NCBI GenBank assembly: GCA_965228445.1
Contig: OZ245813.1
Span: 992,001-1,056,000, forward strand
From: Thalassobaculum sp965228445
Lineage (GTDB): Bacteria; Pseudomonadota; Alphaproteobacteria; Thalassobaculales; Thalassobaculaceae
Reading direction: 5' to 3'
DNA: 64,000 nucleotides
Positions 51,840 to 59,050 of this stretch are shown one piece after another. Numbering within the stretch: position 1 is the stretch's first letter; each line of letters begins with the position of its first letter. The translations under genes and the position numbers were made by a program. A model generated the notes under the pieces. It had not been told where the DNA came from. It searched no databases and was given only the letters and a program-made list of their open reading frames with translations.

Positions 51840-53590
51840 TCCCTAAGCTCCTCCACCGGCGTGACGCCCATCACCCCGAGACCCGACGCGACCACCGTGG
51901 CCGTCGCCCGCACCAGGGCCATCCGGGCCAAGGTCGTCTCGCGATCGTCGTCCAGGATGAAGCGCAGCCGGGCATCTTCCCTGCCCTTGTTCCACAGACC
52001 GTGGAACGCGGCGGCCACGTCACCAAGATAGAATGCGACGCGATGCGGCTCATGGGCTTCCGCCGCGCTTTCAACGACGCGCGGCCAGCCCGCGAGCAGC
52101 TTGATGAGACCAATCTCGTCCGGGTCGGTCAAGGAACCCATGGAAGCCTTGGAAAGTGCCGCGTCCGAGAGGTCGTCGGCTGAAAACGTCTCGCCGGCGT
52201 TGCGAATCACCGAACAGGCCCGGGCATGGGCGTACTGAACGTAGAACACCGGATTGTCCCGGCTCTGCTCGCTGACCTTCTGGTAGTCGAACTCCAGGGT
52301 CTGGTCGTTGCGCCGGGTCAGCATGATGAAGCGCAGCACGTCCGGTCCCACCGCCTCCAGGACGTCGGACAGGGTCACGAAGGTGCCCGCGCGTTTCGAC
52401 ATCCGCACCGGCTTGCCGCCGTCGAACAGGTGAACGAGCTGGCAAAGCTTGACGTCCAGATCGCCCTTGCCGCCGGTGATCGCCGTGACCGCCGCCTTCA
52501 TGCGCTTCACGTAGCCGCCGTGATCGGCGCCCCAGACGTCGATCATCTCGGGGAAGCCGCGTTCCACCTTGTCCAGGTGGTAGGCGATGTCGTTGGAGAA
52601 ATAGGTCCAGGACCCGTCCGACTTCTTCAGCGGCCGGTCCACGTCGTCGCCGAACTGGGTCGCCTTGAACAGCAGCTGCGGCCGCGGCTCCCAGTCGTCG
52701 GGCGTCTTGCCCTTCGGCGGTTCCAGCACGCCGGTATAGACCAGCCCGTCACCCTCCAGCTTGGCGAGCACCCGGTCGACCGCCTTGTCGTCGACCAGGG
52801 CCCGCTCGGAGGAGAAGCGGTCCATGCGGATGCCGAGGGCGATCAGGTCCTTCTCGATATCGGCCATCATCAGCTCGACCGCGAAGGCACGGAACGGCTC
52901 CAGCCACGCATCTTCCGGTTTGGAGACCCACTTGTCGCCGTCGCGCTCGGCGATGGCGCGGCCGACATCCTTCAGGTACTCGCCCGGATAGTGGCCTTCG
53001 GGAATGGTGACGGTCTCGCCCAGCGCCTCGCGGTAGCGCAGATGGGTCGAGCGGGCCAGCGTCTCGACCTGGGCGCCGGCATCGTTGATGTAGTACTCAC
53101 GCGCCACCTCGAACCCGGCCTTCTCCAGCAGCGCCGCCAGCGCGTCGCCGAACACAGCGCCGCGCGCATGGGCGGCGTGCAGCGGGCCGGTCGGATTGGC
53201 GGAGACGTACTCCACATTGACCTTGCGGCCGTTGCCCATGGCGGACGCGCCGAAACCCGCGCCGGCCTCCAGGATCTTGCCGACCTGGTCGAGCCAGACG
53301 GCGGGCGACAGCCGGATATTGATGAAACCGGGGCCGGCCACCTCGACACTGTCCACCGCGTCGAGCCTGTTCAGCGCCTCGGCCAGCGGCTCGGCGATGG
53401 CACGCGGCTTGGTGCCGACCGGCTTCGCCAGCACCATGGCGGCATTCGTCGCGATGTCGCCGTGGGAGGCGTCGCGCGGCGGCTCGGCGGTGATGCGGTC
53501 GAACGGCAGCCCCTCAGGCCAGCCCTCCGAGGCCGACATGGTCTCCAGGACAGCTTTAATTTCGTCTTTCATCCAATTGAATATGTTCAT
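51836..53590 (-). CDS. argS: arginyl-tRNA synthetase
   Basis: 584-residue class I synthetase. The HIGH-type motif appears as ANPTGPLHAAHARGAVFGDA, and the KMSKS-type motif as GKPVRMSKRAGTFVTLSDVL. The C-terminal DALR domain is present. It starts the long minus-strand array, with ATG 53590; a second ATG seven codons in is an alternative. It ends with a 4-bp overlap with the SPOR gene. A dGTPase gene often found upstream is absent. Confidence 0.97.
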   Translation of the reverse strand: MNIFNWMKDEIKAVLETMSASEGWPEGLPFDRITAEPPRDASHGDIATNAAMVLAKPVGTKPRAIAEPLAEALNRLDAVDSVEVAGPGFINIRLSPAVWLDQVGKILEAGAGFGASAMGNGRKVNVEYVSANPTGPLHAAHARGAVFGDALAALLEKAGFEVAREYYINDAGAQVETLARSTHLRYREALGETVTIPEGHYPGEYLKDVGRAIAERDGDKWVSKPEDAWLEPFRAFAVELMMADIEKDLIALGIRMDRFSSERALVDDKAVDRVLAKLEGDGLVYTGVLEPPKGKTPDDWEPRPQLLFKATQFGDDVDRPLKKSDGSWTYFSNDIAYHLDKVERGFPEMIDVWGADHGGYVKRMKAAVTAITGGKGDLDVKLCQLVHLFDGGKPVRMSKRAGTFVTLSDVLEAVGPDVLRFIMLTRRNDQTLEFDYQKVSEQSRDNPVFYVQYAHARACSVIRNAGETFSADDLSDAALSKASMGSLTDPDEIGLIKLLAGWPRVVESAAEAHEPHRVAFYLGDVAAAFHGLWNKGREDARLRFILDDDRETTLARMALVRATATVVASGLGVMGVTPVEELRE

Positions 53591-53862
53591 TCTATTAGCT
53601 TGCCTGGATCGCTGTATCAGTGAGAGGTCATGCCGGCGGCCGGAATTTCAAGCCCCGCGACCGGAGCCCGTGCAGGTGTAGTGCCGATGCGGCGGACGGA
53701 ACGCAACGGATTTCGCAGCGCCGTGGCCGCCGGTTCCCGCAAGATCGGGCTTATCAGCCGCTACCTGTGGTGTAACAATATCGCCGATGCACCCCCTGCC
53801 GGCCACCGGGCGGAGATCCGGGCAAGGCACCTAAAAACAATGGGGGGCCGACAGGAGGAAAC

Positions 53863-54723
53863 ATGACCGTTCTTTCCCATGCCGTCCGTATAGGTTCGTC
53901 CCTGGCCGACGCCTTCCGGCGCGACGGCTATGTCTACCCGATCCGCGCGCTGTCCGAGGACGTGGCCGCCGGCCTGCGCCGCACCCTGGAGGAGGCCGAG
54001 GCCGCCGCGCCGGACGCCGAAGTGAAATCCATGGTGGCCGGCCTGCCGCACCTGATCCTGCCGGAGTTCTACGACATCGTCCGCGATCCGGCGCTGACCG
54101 GGCCGGTCTCGGAGATCATGGGCGAGGACCTGCTGGTATGGGGTTGCTCGTTCTTCACCAAGGAGCCGCATACGAAGAGCTTCGTGTCCTGGCACCAGGA
54201 TCTGACCTACTGGGGCCTGGACGACGCCGATCAGATCACCGCCTGGGTCGCCCTCTCCCCCGCCACGGTGGAGAGCGGCTGCATGCGCTTCGTGCCCGGC
54301 AGCCACCTGCAGCAGATCGTGCCGCACAAGGACACGTTCGACCCGGAGAACCTGCTGACCCGCGGACAGGAGGTCGCCGTCGAGGTGAAGGACGAGGACG
54401 CGGTCAACGTTGTCCTGCCGACCGGCAAGATGTCGCTGCACCACGGCCGGATCTTTCACGCGTCCCACCCGAACCGGTCCGACGACCGGCGGATCGGGCT
54501 GGCGGTGCGCTACATCAAGCCGAGCATGCGCCAGACCTCCGGCACCAAGACCATCGCGGTGCTGGCGCGCGGCGAGGACCGGTTCGGCAATTTCGAGCTG
54601 GCCGAGCGGCCGACCGGCGGTTTCGCGGCCGAGGATATCGAGCGGTGCCGGGAGGCCTTCCGGCGACGCGAGAGCATCCTCTACAAGGACGCAGCCGCGA
54701 CCGGCCGCCGGAAGATGGCGTAA
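53863..54723 (+). CDS. phytanoyl-CoA dioxygenase (PhyH) family protein
   Basis: 286-residue Fe(II)/2-oxoglutarate-dependent oxygenase. The HxD pair is His111 and Asp113 in SFVSWHQDLTYWGLDD, the distal His is near 199 and the 2-oxoglutarate Arg near 210 in RIFHASHPNRSDDRRIG. The ATG is preceded by ACAGGAGGAAAC, a strong ribosome binding site. Substrate unknown; many bacterial members hydroxylate secondary metabolites or small organic acids. It converges with panE across a palindrome. Confidence 0.88.
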   Translation: MTVLSHAVRIGSSLADAFRRDGYVYPIRALSEDVAAGLRRTLEEAEAAAPDAEVKSMVAGLPHLILPEFYDIVRDPALTGPVSEIMGEDLLVWGCSFFTKEPHTKSFVSWHQDLTYWGLDDADQITAWVALSPATVESGCMRFVPGSHLQQIVPHKDTFDPENLLTRGQEVAVEVKDEDAVNVVLPTGKMSLHHGRIFHASHPNRSDDRRIGLAVRYIKPSMRQTSGTKTIAVLARGEDRFGNFELAERPTGGFAAEDIERCREAFRRRESILYKDAAATGRRKMA

Positions 54724-54752
54724 CGCCTCTTTTCCGCTCAAAAAACTCCACT

Positions 54753-54855
54753 CCCCGGCCGTGTGCCGGGGCGAGACAAAAAGGCCAGACGGGCGCCGAA
54801 CAGTTTGTTTCGACGCCCGACGCATCCCTGGCCTTGCCCCGGCACAAGGCCGGGG
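54753..54855. repeat. paired CCCCGGCC palindromes between convergent genes
   Basis: Two REP-like palindromes, CCCCGGCCGTGTGCCGGGGC at 54753-54772 and an inverted near-copy at 54836-54855, differ at one arm position. Together they form a 103-bp inverted repeat that fills most of the gap between the stops of phyH-like and panE genes, a likely bidirectional transcription end. Confidence 0.78.
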
Positions 54856-54879
54856 GTGTTTTATGGGGAGCCGCAGGCG

Positions 54880-55800
54880 CTACCCGCCGTTCACCCAGGG
54901 CTTCATCGCGGCCCAGGCCATCGTGTGGAGCGGGACCGGGACGCCCCGCGCCCGGCCCAGCCGCGACACCAGTCCGGACAGGCTCTCCGCCTCGATCCGG
55001 CGGCCGCGGGCGAGGTCGTGGTACATCGACGCGTACATGCCCGGCGGAAAGCTGCGGGTCAGCGCGATCGAGCGCTCCACAGTCTGCGGGTCGATGGCGA
55101 TGCCCTCCGCCGCCGCCAGGGCCGCCACCTCCTCCATCATCTCCCGCGCGACGCCGGCCAGTTCGGCGTCGTGATAAATCTCGCCGGCCGGCTTGCGCAG
55201 CACTGTGGTCAGCGCGGAGTTGGTGGCGAGCAGCACGAACTTCTCCCACAGGGTCGCCCGGATATCCGCCGAGACCTCGGCCCCGAATCCGGCGGCGATG
55301 CAGGCATCGGCTAGACGCGCGGCCCGCTCCGACCGGCTGCCGTCGAGTTCGCCGAAGACGATGCGGGACATGTCCGAGGTGTAGCGCACCACGCCGGGCT
55401 CGGCGATCAGCGCGGAGACATAGGCGGCGCCGCCGAGCACCGTCCGGGCGCCGAGCACTTGGGCCAGCCGGTCGGGACCGTCCACGCCGTTCTGCAGGGT
55501 GACCACCATGGTCTGGGGCCCGACGATCGGCATCAGGGTCACGCCGGCGGTCTCGGTGTCGTAGAGCTTGACGGCGAACAGCACGACATCGGCGGTACCG
55601 CCCAGGGTGGCCGGATCCTCGGTCGCGGTGACCTTCGGCAGCACGATATCGCCGCGGGAGCCCTCCAGGCGCAGACCGTTGGCCTGCATCGCCTCCAGAT
55701 GCGCGCCGCGCGCCACGAAGGCGACGTCGTGCCCGGCCTGAGCCAGATAGGCGCCGAAATACCCGCCGACACCCCCGGCGCCCATGACCACTATCCGCAT
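54880..55800 (-). CDS. panE: 2-dehydropantoate 2-reductase (PanE/ApbA family)
   Basis: 306-residue NADPH-dependent reductase. The N-terminal Rossmann motif is MRIVVMGAGGVGGYFGAYLA and the active-site Lys lies in LWEKFVLLATNSALTTVL. ATG 55800 is preferred over a GTG at 55821 because GGGGAG lies 7 bases before it. It would make pantoate in pantothenate and CoA synthesis, although several paralogues in this family act on other 2-keto acids. No pan genes are adjacent. Confidence 0.87.
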   Translation of the reverse strand: MRIVVMGAGGVGGYFGAYLAQAGHDVAFVARGAHLEAMQANGLRLEGSRGDIVLPKVTATEDPATLGGTADVVLFAVKLYDTETAGVTLMPIVGPQTMVVTLQNGVDGPDRLAQVLGARTVLGGAAYVSALIAEPGVVRYTSDMSRIVFGELDGSRSERAARLADACIAAGFGAEVSADIRATLWEKFVLLATNSALTTVLRKPAGEIYHDAELAGVAREMMEEVAALAAAEGIAIDPQTVERSIALTRSFPPGMYASMYHDLARGRRIEAESLSGLVSRLGRARGVPVPLHTMAWAAMKPWVNGG

Positions 55801-55921
55801 CCGCCGTCTCCCCGCTGTCACCTAAAGTGCAAAAGAGCGCGGATTACGGAGGAAAGCGAGCCGTTCGTCTACCGTGACAGGCAAATTTCCGCCGGACACC
55901 AGTCCGGCTGGCAAGGGATCC

Positions 55922-56464
55922 TCACCCGAAACTCAGAAAATCCGCCCAGACCCGGTCGAGCTTCTTCAGCGTCCGCAGGGCCTCCTGCAGCGGGGCGCCC
56001 AGATCCTCCTCCTCGACCGCGATCCGCGCCAGCCGACGGTCCAGATCGCGCAGCCGGTCGGCGACATGCCGTCCCGGCGCGCCGAGGCGCAGGCGGGCGG
56101 CGCGGCGATCGTGCTCCGAACGGATCTGCTCCAGATAGCCGTAATCCACCAGCTTCTTGATGTTGTAGGTCGCCGAACTGGCCTGATAGTAGCCGCGCTG
56201 AATCAGATCGCGGACCGGCACCTCGCCGTCGCCGATCGACAGCAGCAGAAGCCCCTGGTTGGCGTTGATGTCGGTGACGCCCATGCCCTCCAGGGCCAGG
56301 CGGACCACGTCCAGGTGCCGGCGATGCAGCCGTTCGAGCAATCCCGTGAGATCGCCGTACAGCGCCGCGGTCTCCGCCGCATCCGGGTCCCGGGTGCCGC
56401 CGTCGCCCGCGTTGTCCGGCCCCGTTCCGGACGCGTCGAGCGCGCGGACTGTCGCATCGCGCAT
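55922..56464 (-). CDS. MarR-family regulator, LdtR-like
   Basis: 180-residue winged-helix regulator. The recognition region reads GVTDINANQGLLLLSIGDGEVPVRDLI then GYYQASSATYNIKKLVDYGYLEQIRSEHDRRAARLRL, which resembles the alphaproteobacterial LdtR group (MarR type) as recalled. The N-terminal 30 residues are unrelated and disordered-looking. It is divergent from the TPR gene across about 150 bp of A/T-rich DNA, so it may control that gene. Confidence 0.8.
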   Translation of the reverse strand: MRDATVRALDASGTGPDNAGDGGTRDPDAAETAALYGDLTGLLERLHRRHLDVVRLALEGMGVTDINANQGLLLLSIGDGEVPVRDLIQRGYYQASSATYNIKKLVDYGYLEQIRSEHDRRAARLRLGAPGRHVADRLRDLDRRLARIAVEEEDLGAPLQEALRTLKKLDRVWADFLSFG

Positions 56465-56617
56465 GGATACCTCCTACCGGCCTGCCGCCCCTCGCAGGTA
56501 AGAAATTATTAACAGTTTCACAAATACATTACAGAATGAAAAGCGTTTTGGTATATTTACCTTCGATTTTCCGAATACGAATCGTGTCCGTCATGCGGAC
56601 TCGGGGGTAGGACTGAC

Positions 56618-57217
56618 ATGGGGCGTTCGATTTTTCTGGTCGGCATGCTGCTGATGGTCGCGATCGCGACCCCCGGCAACCTGCGCCCGGCATTGGCCGA
56701 GGAGGCCACGCTCGGCGGGCCGGAGGGCATGCTGGAGCTGGCGGCGGCGGCCGAGCGGCGCGGTGATCACCGCATGGCGATCGCGCACTACCGCCGGGCC
56801 CAGGAAGCCTTTCCCTGGGCCAGCGCGCCGCTGACCGGCTGGGGGCTACTGGCGGCCCGGCTCGGGGCGGCCGAACAGGCGGCCACGCTGCTCGCCGCCG
56901 CGGTCGACATCGATCCCGACGATATCGACGCCGCCGCCGGCCTGGCCGATGCGCTGGTCGACCTGGATCGCCTGGACGAAGCCCTGTCCGCCTATGAACT
57001 GGTTCTGCGGATCGACCCGTCGGACCTCGCCGCCATGGACGGCCGGCAGCATGTTCTGGCCCTGATCGCCGCACCGGCAGTCGAGGGAACGACGGCAGCG
57101 CTGGCGACCGCCGATGCCGCGCCGTCTCCGGGATTGCCGACCGCTCCCCTCGTCGCGCCGACGCTGATCGACACGTCCGTTCCCGCTCAGCCCGCCGCGG
57201 GTATGGTCTGGCGCTGA
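56618..57217 (+). CDS. secreted tetratricopeptide-repeat protein
   Basis: 199-residue protein. A signal peptide (about 1-28, ending RPALAEE) directs export. It is followed by TPR-like helix pairs: MLELAAAAERRGDHRMAIAHY, AAAVDIDPDDIDAAAGLADAL and ALSAYELVLRIDPSDLAAMDG. A Pro/Ala/Thr tail completes it. It is probably a periplasmic protein-interaction module. An A/T-rich upstream region (about 56500-56590) likely contains the promoter shared with the divergent MarR gene. Confidence 0.8.
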   Translation: MGRSIFLVGMLLMVAIATPGNLRPALAEEATLGGPEGMLELAAAAERRGDHRMAIAHYRRAQEAFPWASAPLTGWGLLAARLGAAEQAATLLAAAVDIDPDDIDAAAGLADALVDLDRLDEALSAYELVLRIDPSDLAAMDGRQHVLALIAAPAVEGTTAALATADAAPSPGLPTAPLVAPTLIDTSVPAQPAAGMVWR

Positions 57218-57598
57218 GCCGCCGGCGTCGGGTCGGGTAGCCACCTGAGCGAAAGAAATGCGACGGCCAGCGCTGGGCGGTTGGGATGAAGCGACTGGCC
57301 GTCGCGCGGGGCAGCCTGTTGGGCACTTCCCCGATCCAGTTTCTGTCACATCCGACCGAGAACCGTGTTTGCCGGATCGCCCGCTCGGGAGGTTCGCTTT
57401 TCCCTAAACTCGACGTGGGAAAACGGTACCAAGGCAGCCTGCCCCGCTCCATCAAATCCTTCTGCTGCAATACGCCGGCTAAACGCCCGGAAAACATCGA
57501 CTTTTATTCGTAAAATGCGCCCCATCACACGGACAGAAAAAGACCCGCCGAAGCGGGTCTGAGGCAAGGATCTCGGGAACGGGAAGTCACCGCAGAGA
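57218..57598. other. intergenic region after the TPR gene
   Basis: A 381-bp region without a convincing gene. It contains the 11-bp inverted repeat GCGACGGCCAG (57260-57270) and CTGGCCGTCGC (57295-57305), with an overlapping palindrome CCAGCGCTGG (57266-57275) that would compete with the long stem. A terminator for the opposite gene lies at 57537-57560. A 75-codon frame at 57286-57513 has no support. Confidence 0.5.
57537..57560 (-). terminator. intrinsic terminator of the pentapeptide-repeat gene
   Basis: On the minus strand, AGACCCGC-TTCG-GCGGGTCT is followed by TTTT. Perfect 8-bp stem with a stable TTCG loop and a T-run, 39 bp after the gene's stop. Confidence 0.92.
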
Positions 57599-58891
57599 CT
57601 ACCGGAAGGGCAGCCTTGTGGTCTCGTCCACACGGGCGCCGGCACGGGTGGGGTCGCTCATGACCGCGTCGCTCAGGTCGGCGCCACGCAGATCCGTCCC
57701 TTGCAGGACGGCATTCGAAAGATCGGCCTTGCGCACGTCGGCGCCGCGCAGGTCGACACCGCGCAGATCGGCGAAGCGCAGGTCGGCACCGGCCAGCCGG
57801 CTGGCGACGCTGTGACCGGCGTCGGTCACCAGGGAGCGCAGGTTTGCTCCGGTCAGCCTCGCGTTCTGCAGCCGGGCGTCGCTGAGATCGACGCCGCGCA
57901 GATCCGCCCCTTCCAGGGCGGTGAAACGCAGGTCGGCGCCCGCCAGACGACCGGCCGCCATGCGCACGCCGGTCAGATCCATCGCGCAGAAGACGCTGCC
58001 CTCGGCGATGAGCGCGGTCAGGTCGGCGCTGGCCAGCCGGTCCATGGCCCGCAGATCCATGCCCGACACATCGAGCTGTTGCCCCTGCCCGCTCGACGAC
58101 GCGACCCAGGTCTCATGCCGGTCGAGCAGCTCGTCCAGCGGGATCTCCAGATCCTCTTCGGTACGGCCGGCCGGGCGGTCGTTCAGCGCACCCGTCAGGT
58201 CGGCGCCCCCGAGTTCGGTCATGTTGGTGGTGATCCGGGTGAACACCGCGTCGCGCAGCACCGCCTTCTCCAGACTGGCCCAGCTCAGATCGGCCCCGTC
58301 CATGTTGGCGCCGCTCAGATTGGCGCCGCGCAGGTTGCAGCGGACCAGTTTGGCGTCGCGCAGGATCGCGTCGGACAGGTTGGCGTTGACGCAGATGGCA
58401 CCCGAGATCTTCGCCCGCGTCAGGTCGGCGCCGGCGAGATCGGCCTGATGCAGTTCGGTGACGGAGGGGTCGATGTCGATCCAATGCAGGTCGCGGTCGC
58501 GCTCCCCGGTCTCCGCCAGATGGCTTTCCCGCAGGTCCGCATCGATCAGGGTCGCCCCGACCAGCCGGGCGCCGCGCAGGCACACCCCCCGCATGTCTGT
58601 CTTGATCAGGCTCGCGCCGTCGAGATTGGCGCCGCGCAGGTCGACCGCGAACAGCGAGGCGTAATCCAGCTTCACGCCGCTCAGCGCCGCGCGCGACAGG
58701 GAGGCGCCGGTGAAATCCGCGTCGGTCAGATCGGCGCCGCGGAAATCGAGCCAGGACAGGTCGAAGAAGGAGAGCACCGCCCGTGCCCCGCCGAGCCGTC
58801 CGTTGCGGAACCGCATGTGACGCTTGATCAACCCGTCCAGGTCTTCCTGGGACAGGCGCTCGAGGTTTCGGTTCTGTCTGGCGGCATCCAT
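57599..58891 (-). CDS. pentapeptide-repeat protein
   Basis: 430-residue protein built almost entirely from A(D/N)LXX pentapeptides, which fold as a right-handed quadrilateral beta helix. An N-terminal segment (about 1-45) precedes a first repeat block (about 46-235). A non-repeat segment including DLEIPLDELLDRHETWVASSS (about 240-275) separates a second block (about 275-420). No membrane or export signal. Related proteins include the gyrase-protecting Qnr/MfpA group, but no specific resemblance is claimed. A strong intrinsic terminator follows. Divergent from the GGDEF/EAL gene. Confidence 0.86.
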   Translation of the reverse strand: MDAARQNRNLERLSQEDLDGLIKRHMRFRNGRLGGARAVLSFFDLSWLDFRGADLTDADFTGASLSRAALSGVKLDYASLFAVDLRGANLDGASLIKTDMRGVCLRGARLVGATLIDADLRESHLAETGERDRDLHWIDIDPSVTELHQADLAGADLTRAKISGAICVNANLSDAILRDAKLVRCNLRGANLSGANMDGADLSWASLEKAVLRDAVFTRITTNMTELGGADLTGALNDRPAGRTEEDLEIPLDELLDRHETWVASSSGQGQQLDVSGMDLRAMDRLASADLTALIAEGSVFCAMDLTGVRMAAGRLAGADLRFTALEGADLRGVDLSDARLQNARLTGANLRSLVTDAGHSVASRLAGADLRFADLRGVDLRGADVRKADLSNAVLQGTDLRGADLSDAVMSDPTRAGARVDETTRLPFR

Positions 58892-58964
58892 CCGGACGGC
58901 TCCATGCGTTCTGCAGAAGGCACCCCACAGGGCGAAACGCCCTTTCCTATTCAGTATCTAGAAC

Positions 58965-58980
58965 TGATTTAGCGAAATCA
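58965..58980. promoter_or_regulatory. candidate operator in the pentapeptide/GGDEF divergent region
   Basis: TGATTT-AGCG-AAATCA is a 16-bp inverted repeat in a 160-bp A/T-rich gap between the two divergent starts. It could control either gene. Confidence 0.35.
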
Positions 58981-59050
58981 ATTGCAATTCTTAAAGTGAA
59001 ATGTGACTCTTTCTGCAGGCACGGAATCTTTTCACCTGGTTGGACGTCGG

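Noticed and set aside
57286..57513. A 75-codon plus-strand frame after the TPR gene
   Set aside because: It lacks a ribosome binding site, overlaps the inverted repeat, and its sequence does not look protein-like or conserved.
57650..58780. Repeating GCGCAGGTCGGCGCC-like units resembling a DNA repeat array
   Set aside because: These are codons of the ADL-type pentapeptides, variable at the third positions, in one intact reading frame.
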